Part shown: positions 45,102 through 57,401 of the stretch, piece after piece
Layout of the letters: every line of letters starts with the position of its first letter
Numbering within the stretch: the first letter of the stretch is position 1
Assembly: GCA_029339505.1 (NCBI GenBank)
Contig: JAQISU010000081.1
Location: 21,167,501-21,231,500, forward strand
Direction: 5' to 3'
DNA: 64,000 nucleotides
Origin: Unio delphinus
Taxonomy: Eukaryota; Mollusca; Bivalvia; Unionida; Unionidae
The notes under the pieces: generated by a model
What the model saw: the letters and a program-made list of their open reading frames with translations, nothing else
What the model was told of the DNA's origin: nothing
Databases searched by the model: none
Program-made: the position numbers and the translations under genes

Positions 45102-46770
45102 CAGTGGAACCCCACTATAATGCAATAATCGTGGTCCATGAAATTGGATTGCGTTAAAAGTGGGGTCGCATTATCACGGGGTTTTACAGTATTTACAATT
45201 TTTTTCCAGCAAACACCGCATTGGCGTATATACATGTACTCGTGTCTAATGTAAGAAATCGGAGTATTATTGGACGAATATTAAATGGAATGCAGTAATA
45301 AGACTTATTTTTAAAAAAGTGGACGGATAATATATTTATAGGTTATTACTTTGCGTTAGATAGTTTTACTAATTTTTATTGTTTTTCCCCTGAAAATACA
45401 CGTTGATTGATAACACCCCGTCTGACATTATGTAATGAATAGGGAGGGTGTTAACATCATTTACTATAGTGCCGTTGTGGCACGCAGTTCATCCATAATG
45501 CATGCAATTCCATTGGAAGATTGCACAGATTTAAAATATTCAATAATTTTGTCCAAGATCGTTGTGTCTGAATTTAATGTCCAATATATAGCATGTACAG
45601 AGTATTAACACCGTTTACTTACCATCTGATATAGTACTGTCATGGCTTGCAGCTAATCCATAATACCTGTACCTAATTCCATTGCAAAAATTGCAAACGT
45701 ATTTAAACTGTTCAATATTTTTGTCACAAATCATTATGTCTGAATTCAATGAGAAAAATTAACAGAAAATTAGGTTACGAAAGACAAAGCAAGTGTACGT
45801 TCATTACGTTCCAGGGTCTATGAATGGTGTCTATACAAATTGTAAACTTGATTTTCCATAACGGTAAAATATTTTTTTTATATTCAAAAAATAGGAAAGT
45901 AATGACTAGTTCATTAACAAACACCATACACATAAAATCCGAGAACTAAATCATAACATGCAGTGAGTCTGTAATGGTCACGCACCACTGATATAAAGTT
46001 TTTTTTCCAGCTGTATGCATGTACAATTTTCAGCTGACAAAGCCGACACTGTTTACTAGTCAAATGATTTCCTCTAATAACACTGCCAAGCCCAGAAAAC
46101 ATATTGGCGGCTTTCGTTTTTTTTTTATGTTTAATAAATTGTGAGAATCTTGTATCAACCACCACATTATCGGCTGCTTTGTTGTTTATGCAGTTCAAGA
46201 ACACGTGTCTTTACTCTTGGATTAATAATAAGTTATATTTCCGATGTTTATTTAGGCATAACAATTCAAGGACCTGGTGAAATTAATACATTTCAGAAGC
46301 CGCGTTTTACACACTATTTCTCGTACATTATCGTATTATATATTGTATTATATTAGAATTCATCCACGATATCTTCCCCAAAATCATAATGCTTTTTTGC
46401 GCAAAATGCATTGAACGACTTTCGTCTGTGAACATCTAATAACACTGCCAAGCCCAGAAAACATGTTTGCGGCTTTCGTTTTTTGATGTTTATTAAACTG
46501 TGAGAAGCTTTTATCAACCACTGCATTGTCTGTTGCTTGGTTGTGTGTGCAGTTAAAGAAGAAACACTTCGGCTATTGTTAGAGCAACGATTGTATACAG
46601 AATTAATTGAAGACAACCACAAAGACCACATCATGTTTATTTTGGCATAACACTTCAAAAAGAAAAAAAATCATGTGTGAATAAATATAAGAAATTTCGG
46701 GAGCCACACCACAACCACATTATATCCGAATTCGCATTATGGCGGGGTGCGTTATAGCGGGATTCCACTG
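45102..46770 (-). mobile_element. pogo/mariner-type TIR element, non-autonomous
   Basis: The left end is cagtggaaccccactataat, and the right end (minus strand) reads cagtggaatcccgctataac, both beside TA (45100-45101 and 46771-46772). Internal tandem duplications: about 45449-45585 against 45606-45760, and 46074-46180 against 46434-46540. Minus-strand open stretches (46658-46353, 46204-45914) share one sequence block because of the second duplication and do not resemble a full transposase. Confidence 0.85.
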
Positions 46771-46772
46771 TA

Positions 46773-49080
46773 CCAACATTTTTCTTTTTTATTTTGTCTG
46801 TCTTGATTTTTCTTTTAACCTGAAGAAGGATTTGAGTTCAATTTAATAATAAAAAAGCAGTGATCTGATGGTGTGAGTAGGATCACTTTTATATGGATAT
46901 GGTAAACACTGGTTGATATTTTTTACTTCAGTATTGTGTTAAATTTCAGTAGTTCATAGAAAGTTGGGAGTATAATGGGTTTTACTGTTATCTCCCCTTG
47001 AAAACACCAGAGGCCGTTTTGGTGGAACTCACTTTTGGATAGTTCAGTCAGTAAAGATGTCAGATGTAGATCAAGAAAATGTAACAGACCCATCATATTT
47101 CTGCAAGCAGGATTTATATCTCCTATCATAAAAAGAAATTCTCTTAATATTTGATCAATTGTTTTTACACCTTTTTATTTCACTGACTTGTGCTGTTCCC
47201 AGCTTTCAAATAAATGTTCTCTGTCCATTGTAGAACTTCATTATTTTTCCATTACTACCTTAAGCTCTAGTTTGTATTATTTTATTGTGCGAATGTGTTT
47301 CACTGGGTAAAATGTTCTTGCAATTTATCTCGCTTGAAGAATAATGAAAATATGTTTATTTTGTACAGCATTAATCATAGCAGTTAATGAAAGTTGAATG
47401 ATGAAAATAAATCTATCTTCTTAAGGTTATTTTATTATTGATTTAGACTGTTGCATTTTTTATTAATGTTCAATTTAATTTTCATGAAATAACTTTTTCA
47501 AATGCACAAATGTCAACCTTGATTGAACAGACAGGCATACATATGAGTCTCCTTGATGATTAATTTAGTTGTATTTCCTTGAACGGTTAGAAATTTTAGA
47601 GTATACAATTTGGAGAAATATTGATGTTACGGCATTTGTGGCTTTCACCAATCTGCCTCTCAGTCTGTCTCCTTTCATCTGGAGCATGGGTACATATATC
47701 CTTGAATGAATGTGGGTTTGCATACATACATAAAAATATACTTCTAGTTAAAAACAAGTATAAAATGATACTAAGATAGAAAGAGTGACTGATAGATAAA
47801 GATAACAAATATGAATATTTGTGAGTATTCATTTATTATTGACTTCAAGAGCATGTTCTTACAAGTAGTCACTTTTTTTTAAATCAATTGCATTTTTACA
47901 TCGGGTCATGTAGATTAGTTTTGATTTAAAGGCAAACCAAAGTAATAGGACAGAATCTGTGAAGTAATTGGATCTTTAAAATTTAACTATTTGATGCAAG
48001 GAAACTTAAAGAATTAAACTAATTTTATGTTCTAGATGAATTTGCTTGTGGCAATCAGAAATCTTGTCTAAAAGTTACCAGCAAATTTGAGAGTTATTAT
48101 GTGTCAGCATAAGAAAAGAAAAATCATGCTGAATGTTATTGCATGTACCATCCAAAAGTTGATGTTTCAAAAGTATTAAAAAAATGAAACAGATAAAATG
48201 TAATTGGGCATGTTAATCTGAATATTGTATGATATTTACAACTAAAATATGAATAAATATTCCATCTGCATCAATTACACTCTTTTATCGTTATGATAGC
48301 CTATGTAATTATTGCTCTGTCATGTTCCTCTGAATACATGAACAAATTTTGTTCCATTTGAAAAAAAAACAACTTTTCTGGTTTAAAATATTTATCATTA
48401 CTGAACAGCTGACATATCAGGTTGTGTTATAACTTTCTTATCTTTTGTTATAAACAAATTATAAGCCTTGAGAAAGTAACTAAGGAAGAAGTATATATCT
48501 ACATATGAAAAATGCAAATTGTCAAGATTGTTTTCAAAATGTGCAATAAATGTTTAAAATCATAGAGCAAAGTGAAATGTTTAATCAAATGTATCTGAAA
48601 TTATGGATAATCTGGTATAATATAAATATGGACAGTGTATTTAATTATTTTATATCATATAAGTATGGAAAGTAATCATTATTTAATTATCTGATATAAT
48701 GTAAGTATGTAACACTGACTCAAATTATCTGATTTAATGTCTATAATTATTTTCCTAGTATGAACAAAAGATGTTAGACATATATAATTTATTCATTGGT
48801 TTAACCATAATGATCCTTTGTACAGCTAAAATTTCTTCCTATGTTAACCTTATGTTTTGCTAACCAAGCATAGAACAGTGAGCTATCCCAAACTGGAAAT
48901 ATTTATGGGCATGCACATTGGAGCTAAGGGAGGTAAATTTAGATGCTGCAGAAGTGTATTCTGATGCAACCGTGAAACCCTCTATATGTTAAATATTATT
49001 GTAAACATTGCTTAATTTATTTTCAGTGAAAAGATTACTACATTTACTAGTATTAAAACATATTTCTTTTTCTTTTTAAG
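46773..49080. other. Intron sequence, nothing recognised
   Basis: Very AT-rich 2.3-kb stretch, no coding or repeat assignment. Confidence 0.5.
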
Positions 49081-49252
49081 ATTACTTGGAGTACTGTTTA
49101 GCCATGTGACCAAGCCACTTCCAAACTTACCACCTGAAGTTGAAAAGCCAATTGATTCTATTGCCAAACTAATTAATTTCCATCTTTCAACAAAGTCTGC
49201 TGTTCAGAGATTAGTAGTGGCTGAAGTTGTGTATCACTGGGCTCAACAAGAG
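49081..49252 (+). CDS. BTAF1: BTAF1 visible exon 14 (HEAT repeat)
   Basis: The exon starts with one base that completes Arg, then LLGVLFSHVTKPL and FHLSTKSAVQRLVVAEVVYH. Human has LLGALCCCICDPG and FHLNSKSALQRISVALVICE at these positions. Acceptor: AG at 49079-49080 after a long T-rich tract. Donor: gtaagg at 49253. The exit is in phase 0. Confidence 0.93.
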
Positions 49253-49337
49253 GTAAGGCATTTGAGTTCTTACAAAGTTAAATACTTTGGAAGAGAAAAA
49301 AGGGAGACAAACGTAAAAATGCTTTCATTGAATAGTT

Positions 49338-49542
49338 CTTGACACTCTTAAATACTTGGACTTTCTCTAGTATGTAAAAACTATTAGTATCAAATTCATA
49401 TTGACACTCTTAAATACATGGACTTTCTCATATATGTAAAAATGCATCTATCAAATACTTCTTGATACTCTTTAATTCATGTACTTTCTCTGGTTTGTAA
49501 AAATGCTAGTATCAAATGCTTCTTGACACTCTGAAATACATG
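49338..49542. repeat. 61-bp tandem repeat
   Basis: About 3.4 copies of a unit with 'cttgacactcttaaatac' and 'ggactttctc', then 'tatgtaaaaa' and 'tatcaaat'. It fills most of the 314-bp intron between visible exons 14 and 15. Confidence 0.88.
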
Positions 49543-49566
49543 GTAGTATTTTTTTCTTTGCCACAG

Positions 49567-49736
49567 AACTGTAAATGTCCTGAGGATCTGAAGAGCAAGT
49601 TGTTACTGAGCTTAAATGAGGGTATTTACTTTGATGAGATTGCTATATCCTTTACTCGTCTTCAGACAGAGTGTCGTGACTTCCTTGCCAGTCTGAAACA
49701 GCAGGGAATGAACATGGACACCATTGTCCCACCAAA
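49567..49736 (+). CDS. BTAF1: BTAF1 visible exon 15 (HEAT repeat)
   Basis: It encodes LNEGIYFDEIAISFTRLQTE, which corresponds to human LSEHLYYDEIAVPFTRMQNE. Acceptor: AG at 49565-49566. Donor: gtaagc at 49737. It ends in phase 2. The intron before it is only 314 bp and is mostly a 61-bp tandem repeat. Confidence 0.95.
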
Positions 49737-50031
49737 GTAAGCTTGAAATATCTTAATGAAAATCTGTCATCAAACAAGATCCTGCACGTGCCTTTTTTCT
49801 TTTATTTGTTTTCAAATTCAACTAGGCCATATAATTGAAAAAAATTATTAAAGTCAAAGTTCAAATTATTTTGATCTTGTGTAAACAAGAAATGATTTCA
49901 TCATCAATCCATTGTTCACACATAAAGTAACAACTGGTATTTGTATATCTAAAGAGATTTTTTAAGGTTTTCTTCATCCAATATACTTATGATCATTTTT
50001 GTTATTATTGGACTTAAATTTTATATTATAG

Positions 50032-50196
50032 CACCATCCTATCATTGGATCAGTCCCAGATGCTGGCTACAAGTGTGTTTGATCAGGTGAAGGGAGCACT
50101 GAAACCCAAAATGCTTCAGACTTTTGAGGAAAGGAGAGGACAACTCCGTAATTCAGTTAACATTACTAATCAGGAGCAACAGGGCCTCACCATCAG
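50032..50196 (+). CDS. BTAF1: BTAF1 visible exon 16 (GC splice donor)
   Basis: One base completes an Asn codon, then TILSLDQSQMLATSVFDQVK and NITNQEQQGLTIR follow. Human has NVLTIDQASDLVTTVFNEAT and TETNQEWQVLQLR. Acceptor: AG at 50030-50031. The donor required by frame is gcaagt at 50197, preceded by CAG. No in-frame GT is nearby that joins correctly to the next exon, so this is a GC-AG intron. It ends in phase 2, inside an Arg codon. Confidence 0.92.
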
Positions 50197-51093
50197 GCAA
50201 GTCTTTTTTTAATTGTTGCCTGAACTATTTAAACAGATAAGTGCACCAGATTTCAGTTTTCAGACTGCATCAGGATTGTTAGGGTATCTGTTTGCAGCAT
50301 ATTGGATGGTGCTGTGATATATTGTTTTTCTTACAAACTTCTGTCTCTCTACAATGCTTGCTGCTTCATTCTTGTTAATTAGTACTTTTAATTGAACAAA
50401 CTGGTCTCCACAGCCAGCTAAATAACACCTGACCTTCAGGTAAATGTCTAAAGAGAAGTTGACTTTTCTGATTATAATTCCAAAATTGTGGGTTTTTGAT
50501 AGTTAGTGCTTGAGGCAATGTCACTAATTGGAGACAACTGTCCATGGAATTTAAGCATTGCAGAAAAATATGTCTTAACAAACAGGTTTTTTAATAGTTG
50601 TCAGTTTTATAATTTATTGGCATTCATATAATTATTGCTCTTAATTAAAACTGAGAAATGAGTTCGAACTGTCTGCTGCTATGTGAGTGGTATTATTTCA
50701 CAAAAGGGTAAATTCCAAGGAAGCATCAAAAGCTGCTGTTTACAGTATCTGTTTTTTACAAAGTAAATGTATTGAACATGTATACTGCCCTTACGTATTT
50801 TGATTCACATTTCATCAGAGATAATGCTAGGTTACTCATGAGTGCAAATCATGCACAATGTGTACAGATTCAAGCATTTGGAAATCAGTGATGTGTGAGA
50901 ACTCTTCATGCACAGTAGTTTAAAGTAGTGCATATAAATATGTCTATTGTATGCAATCATTATTTAACTAAAGTGCTTGTTGCAACATAAGTCATAATGA
51001 TGATAGAAGTCTTTTAGTGCTTATTATGATGTATGTCTTAGTTCAGGTAGGCAACTGTTAAACAGCTGGGTACTTGAGCTTGACATAAATAGT
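50197..51093. other. Intron sequence; piggyBac-like terminus near 50963
   Basis: AT-rich. Contains 'ttaactaaagtgcttgttgc', related to the possible piggyBac end at 11038. Confidence 0.4.
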
Positions 51094-51223
51094 TGTGAGA
51101 CTAAATTTGACACAATCGACCCTGGATCAAGCATTCTGTGAGACTAAATTTGACACATTGGGCCCTGGATCAAGCATTCTATGAGACTAAATTTGACATA
51201 TTGGGCACTGGATCAAGCATTCT
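51094..51223. repeat. 43-bp tandem repeat, three copies
   Basis: Unit with 'gagactaaatttgacaca' and 'ccctggatcaagcattct'. Confidence 0.9.
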
Positions 51224-51319
51224 GTCATGGTTTTAGCTCTGCATTTTTCAAGAAAATGTTACCAATGCATTTCCTAAATACGAGCTTTATATAAAACCCT
51301 AAATGGCTGACTTTCAACA

Positions 51320-51520
51320 TGGTTGATCTTTAGATGTTGATTTCAGTCAGCCACTACTGGCTGATGATAGGGATGATGACATTGATTTTAAAGTTTTGAA
51401 GTATGTCAGATTACTGCAGCTGAAAAAGGGTTACCGGAAATACCAGTGGGTGTTTGTGAACCCAAAAATGATGCTGACTGTGAATCCAGTCACAGAGGTG
51501 CATTATTGCAGTTTACAATT
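51320..51520 (+). pseudogene. Possible transposon coding remnant (unassigned)
   Basis: A plus-strand frame reads DDRDDDIDFKVLKYVRLLQL and KKGYRKYQWVFVNPKMMLTV without stops for about 50 codons. Acidic DSD-like starts occur in piggyBac-type proteins and a possible piggyBac terminus lies 360 bp upstream, but no diagnostic motif is seen. It is not a BTAF1 exon. Confidence 0.3.
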
Positions 51521-52239
51521 TACCTACATACATGTATGATTTATTCCTTTTATTCCTATTTCCCTCTTAATCTGACAGCAGGTTGGGTGATCTCCCCTCT
51601 TTAGATAAAATCCTGGCAGCAGCTGTTCCTTTGAAGAAATTTAAAGGATGCCATCTGGCGATTGAGGTCTCAAAGTGTCTTAGAACTCAGTTTTACTCAA
51701 AGTAAAATTGATGACAGTTCCAAAAGATTTTTTTTCTTCGTACTTGTTACTATTTATTCATGTGATTCATTTTCAAAATATTACTGACACATCAGTTGCT
51801 AAAAATAGTTATAGTAAGAGTTTATCAATGTCTTTTTTTCTACAGATGATTTTTCATTGTCTAATTTCAGAAGTTTTATTTAATGTAAATGGCCATTTGA
51901 TGTTGGTCATAAATTTGGTAAAGTTTCATGCACAAATATTTCTTCAGAAATATTTACAACTTTTATTTATTTCCTTTCTAACTGTGTACTGTTTATTGCT
52001 TTTAAGAATAAAAATTCAAAGATACAGACCTTGAAACAGGTAATTGTACCAGTTCACATTCTGTTTACCTTTGATAGTTATTTTTGTGTTATATTAACAT
52101 TCCACTAAGGTTTGCATTTGATCTCTCATTTTGGTTTTTATATATCTCCAAATTTGGTAGATCATATTATGTTTTGACCATGTCTGTCTATCCATCTGTG
52201 TGTCTATTTCTCTTGAATTTTCTTGTTACAATACTTCAG

Positions 52240-52760
52240 CTACCTCTGCCAAACATTGTGGATGGCTTGCACTTGGAATATGGCATAAGTCAATAGTTTT
52301 CCAAGTCAAAAGTCAAATCAAGGTCACAGTGACTGAAAGAAGAAATGGAACATACTTTGTGGATAGCTTTCACTTTGGTAAAGGAAGAAGCCTGTTAATA
52401 TTGGGTTGAAGTTCATTGTCACTGTCACTTAATGAAGAAAGTTTGTTTCTACAAAATAACATCAGGTCTGCATTGCATACCGGTCAAGGAACATACTCTA
52501 TGATAAAAATTATTGTGCAAAAAATATTCTTTGAGTCGCAAAGGTCTTGACCATTGACCTTGTGACTCTAAATCAATGGTTCTCTTACATACATTAAGTG
52601 CATGCCTTCCACTTAACTTTCCACAAACTTGGATCAAGATTTATGGTTTCAAAATAAAGTCATTCTGCATTTTGTTGATATGTTGCAGTGACCTTAACCT
52701 TTAACCTTTTGACATTTTGACTTTTTGATCCTAATATCATTAGGCCTCTTCCTTGTGGCC
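52240..52760. repeat. Diverged repeat shared with 60360-60760
   Basis: Degenerate copies of a repeat of about 120-130 bp with 'gtggatggcttgcactt', 'aaggtca.agtgactgaa' and 'aagaagaa' motifs. Related copies occur at 60360-60760. Confidence 0.55.
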
Positions 52761-53648
52761 TCCATATAGGTCATTCACAAAGTCAATAAGTAATCTCCAG
52801 AGTCATCCATGTCTTACAAGTTCCTACATAAAGGACTATTCAACACATGATGGATGTACTCGTGTTTGTTTATTGTATCAGAAATACATTCAAATCTCAT
52901 GTTTATCTTTTCCATCCATCATTTCCTTTCATTTTCACTCATTAGCATAAAATATAAAAGCATTTATCAAAATCAGGTTTTCCATTTTTTAGAATGTTAA
53001 AGGGAGAGAACTATAGCCTTTACATCTTGTCATATTAAAATTGTTCTTTAATGAAATAGCACATAAATAAGGTTCAGAAAGAAAGCTTTGAAACCATGAT
53101 GAATCTAAATAACTGCCTTGTAGGAAAGTTGGCATCTGTCATTGCATTCAAAGTTGTGGCACGAAGGGAGTAGGCAGTATATCTTGCAGATATGTAGGCA
53201 TTTTTGCATATGTAAGGCATAAAACTGCTTAATTGACTAGGATGAATATATCTTGTGATGTACCATATTTGACACAAGTTGGGATTTTACAAAGCATTTT
53301 TATCAGTGTGACATAACAGTGATTCAGCTCTTAGATTAATGTATGTGAGGTAGTATTTTACTGACCTGACTGGGCAATTTTGAGAACCAGTTGCATACAT
53401 TCTCTTGTCAGAGTTTTCCTAAGCATTTAAGTCTCCATGATGATTTTTTTGGCATAGTTTGATGGGTCAGAATTACATATTCAGCCCCTGTTTCATGAAA
53501 TCTGAATTCAAGACTAGTAGGTGTTAATTGGCTGTGAAATTTTAATCTACTTGTAAGATAGGGGATGGAGAGGTATATCAAAATCCGGTATCGGAGTGTG
53601 ATAGGATGATTTTGCAACAGGTACTAATTAATTGAATACATGTTTTTT

Positions 53649-53750
53649 AATACCATATATGCAGTTCACCTAGCAGTCAGTCCAGATAGAGTTACATATG
53701 ATCATATGCACCATTCCATATATTGTAGATTGTGTAAATAGGTGTTTAAT
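53649..53750. repeat. Direct repeat, copy without SINE
   Basis: About 100 bp starting 'ttaataccatatatgcagtt' is repeated at 54398-54495, where a family A SINE is inserted at the matching start. Confidence 0.8.
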
Positions 53751-54137
53751 GTAACTAATTGATGTTTACACAAAGAATGGAGTCCAGCCAGGCCCGTGAT
53801 ATGGGTCAGTTCAAGGTCAGTTTAGTGCACACGCACATTAAGTTGGATTAGCGATCAGCCAATCAAAGACAATGGTCTGCTTTGCTGAAGTAGCTGACAG
53901 CAGTCATTCATTTTTCAAGCAATCAGCATCGAGTGTGGTCTGTTTTGTTTTGTGTCCTCCATTGCCCCAACCACCCCCTGCAGCTCTGTTATATCTGGCG
54001 CACCCTTTTCCTGCAGGTTTTATGATTAATTTCCCACCAATTTATTTTGTACTGTTTTGTAATGCTAAATAGTTCTTGATTAAAGAGTTGGAGACTACCT
54101 CTCTAGTAGTTATTCTGATGCTTTAATACCATATATG

Positions 54138-54397
54138 GGGGCCCCGAGTGGCCTCAAGCGTTTTCCGTTACGGATCACTGCCATCTCACCTTTGTCTGCG
54201 TGGGTTCAAGTCTAAGATTCAGCTAATGTAGTTATGTGAAAAAGCTTGCCAGTAGCTTCTCATGGGTCGGTGGTTCTTTCCGGGGGTTTTCCTAGGTTCT
54301 TCCTCCACCAATAATACTGGCCGCCATGTATAGCCTATCGTGTGCTGAAAAATGGCGTTAAACCCTACAACAACAACAACACCAACAACAACAACAA
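54138..54397 (+). mobile_element. SINE family A with 14-bp target duplication
   Basis: Complete copy with 'ggccccgagtggcctcaagc', the conserved body and an (aac)n-rich tail. The target duplication taataccatatatg is at 54124-54137 and 54398-54411. Confidence 0.95.
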
Positions 54398-54411
54398 TAA
54401 TACCATATATG

Positions 54412-56318
54412 CAGTTCACCCATCAGGCAGTCCAGATAGAGGCACATATGGTCCACCTGTCCACCATTCCATCTGTTGCAGATTGTGTAAATTGCATACA
54501 TTTGTGATGGAATAATAGGTTTGTGTTAAAATAATCCTAATAAGACATTCTTGGTGTTAAACTTTAATTTCTCATTTAATTTGCTTTCTTAAACTCAGAG
54601 TCTGTAACAGTATTGATTGAATGACCAAATTCAATCTGAATGTAGCAATTAATAGCAGCCATGTCATTTTTAAGGAGGTATTCTTCAGCTTGAATGTCAG
54701 AGAGCATCCTCTTCTGCATTACGATGACCTTGGGAGCTGCTTAAGCGTAAAGTATGGCTAGTATTTGGGCCAAATCTGCAGATTTAACTAAGTCAGATCT
54801 ACCTTTATATTCTTTTCTTTGTACCACGCTGAAATTAATATGGTTTTCAGCTTGGTATTAAATATCTTTCTAACAATTGAAATATTTACATCTTTGGAAA
54901 AAAATAATTCATGTTTATTTTCAGTTTCATACAATGGATTTATATAACAGATTTGTTACTTTTTATGTTGTTGCAAATATTAATTTTAAGGTAAACTACA
55001 TTTTTTTCACTTCAGAGCAAGTTAAGTCTCATTTTTAGATAAAATGACATTAATGATTTTAAATTAAAAAGTTTTTATTTTTTATGTACAAATAAACAAC
55101 ATATTGCCTTCTCATAAAATATGATTTAAGAAAATGATAACTTAGAGCAAATTAAGTATCAAACAATATTATTTAAGCTTACATTAATGAACAGTCTAGT
55201 ATATGGTTTCTTGTTATTATTATGGTTAATTATGATTATTGAATGAATGAATAAATCTACCTGTGAAAGTGTAGTAGCCCCACTGAGTATTCTTCTTGGT
55301 AGATTTTGGGTACTGTTATTCTGGTATGTTTAAGAAATCTTTAAGTGATATGAAGCATTTTGGTTTGTGGTCATCCTGATGATCAGCTGGGAACTAAAGT
55401 GTTGTTATTCATTCAAACTGCTTGATAACTCAGTTCTTGATACTTCTTCCACTTTAAAAGGTTTCTACAATATGGATGGGTCAAACTTTTCATGATCTTT
55501 ATACATGCAATCCATATATGGCAAATTGAGTGAAAATTATCCAAAATTATGACGTTTTGCTTGCATTTGATATGTATAATACCATAAACCAGTGACCTTG
55601 ACCTAGCACTTCCAACATTTTTATCCATATTTTTTCAAACATTTTGACAAAGCAAAATTGATTTTGTTAATTAAAAGATCTGTTGAACACACTTTCAGAT
55701 TCAAAGAAAATTGTAAGAATGTTCTTTTCCTTTGATGATTATGTTGTGTATGCCTTCACAGGTAGTGTTTATCTTCTGTTGTACATGTGACTACTTATAT
55801 TATGGGTATTTTTTAGAAATGTTCTCTCCTCACAGTTTATACAGAAATAAACACAGTTCATTTTGATCATGTGGTAACATTCTGACCAATAGAAATCTTT
55901 GATACCTTTACCAACTAATGCCATTGTAATTATTACCATTTGACCACATATGAAGTTGGGTATATAAACATATAAATATATAAACACTTGACCACATACA
56001 AAGTTTGGTAATGCATATGCTTTAGGTCAAATATCATTCAAAAATTTATATTTCTGGTTAATATTAAATTTTTCAGCATTTCATTACCATTTTATCATGT
56101 GACGAAAGGGTATCTGCTCATTTATGTGATGTCACGGCGCACCATTTTGAATTCATGCTACTTTTTTAACATTTTATAATAGAAACAAGTCTATTAGTGA
56201 AAATATTTTGTTAGAAACCAAATTTAGACAATTAATGACCAATATCCATAACTGGTCTGTTGGTAAATTTAGCAGCATCTGTATATGTTCTGTCACTAGT
56301 TTTTTTACTTTCTATATA
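54412..56318. other. Intron sequence, nothing recognised
   Basis: After the end of the direct repeat (about 54495), AT-rich sequence with no assignment. Confidence 0.5.
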
Positions 56319-57250
56319 CTGTAGTATCATCAATATTCGTGGGGGATCAATTTTCGTGGTTTTCGTGGTTGCCACAAACCACGAATTTAAATCCCCAACG
56401 AAAAATGAGCCACATAGGTTGATGATCCCCCCCCCCCCCCCGCAATTCCCGACCCGTTTTTTTTTTTACAGTGATTCATTTAAGTAGGGATAGAGAGAAA
56501 ATATAGAAAAAGCATAACATATTCAAACAATAGTAATACTAAACAGAAAGACAGAAAGAAAAAATACTAGTAATACAAAATAACTGCATATGAAAAATAG
56601 ATTTAATACTTATTCAAGTCGATCCTTCAATCTAGTGCAGCTGTTGTTTTTAAACATTCAAATCCTTCTGAAAGCACATTTCATTTTATCCATGCATTTT
56701 AAACAACAATCCTGTAAAAAAATATATTTCTTGAAACACTAAAGCAGATTATTAAAGCTCACACTGCACAGATTGTTGGACAAAGCCACTGTTTCAACTG
56801 ATTGGTCTGGTTTTGTTGGCGGCGTCGGCTTCCTTTGATCTTGAACACTCAAACGAAAACATGGCGAAACTGATTAATCCTGACGGGTGTTTGATATGTG
56901 CTCACATAGGTGGAAGTATTGTTTTAGTGTTGTTGGCTGAGTCTGCTTTGACAGATGTTAATCACTTGGTCAAAAACACGTTGTAAGTATTGAACTTACC
57001 GGGTCTTAGATATGTACTCATACAGGTGGTAGTATTGTTTTAAACATTAATGTGACCGCCGTTTGCGTCGGCATCGTTTTATTCTTTTTGTATTCTTTAT
57101 TTGGGGTACTTGTAGAGGTTAAACCATGAAATTAACTACTTATAATATGCAAAATTTGACAGGCAAAACCACGAATTTACGTCCCCACGAAAATGCCTTT
57201 TTTTACAAAACCACGAAAATTGAGCCCAACGAAAATAAATGATACTACAG
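56319..57250. mobile_element. 932-bp MITE with TA duplication
   Basis: The left end ctgtagtatcatcaatattc and, after complementing, the right end ctgtagtatcatttattttc are flanked by TA (56317-56318, 57251-57252). Long subterminal inverted repeats carry 'ttttcgtggtt' motifs. An internal direct repeat ('gatatgtgctcacataggtg' against 'gatatgtactcatacaggtg') is present at about 56896 and 57009. There is no coding capacity. A poly-C run is at about 56428-56441. Confidence 0.88.
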
Positions 57251-57283
57251 TACTTTTTACATAGAATTTTTTAATTTGTACAG

Positions 57284-57401
57284 GGTTCAGAGCAGTCTAG
57301 CCCGAGCACTTGTTATGTTAAATGCTCTACCTGACAAGTTGAATCCTGTAATCCGCCCACTGATGGAGGCCATTAAAAAGGAGGAAAATTATTACTTACA
57401 G
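57284..57401 (+). CDS. BTAF1: BTAF1 visible exon 17 (HEAT repeat)
   Basis: Encodes LNALPDKLNPVIRPLMEAIK and KEEN, against human LQQLPEKLNPIIKPLMETIK and KEEN. Acceptor: AG at 57282-57283. Donor: gtaaat at 57402. Entry is in phase 2 and exit in phase 0. The exon lies 33 bp after the end of a 932-bp TIR element, so the branch point and pyrimidine tract are squeezed between the element and the exon or fall inside its terminal repeat. Confidence 0.95.
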
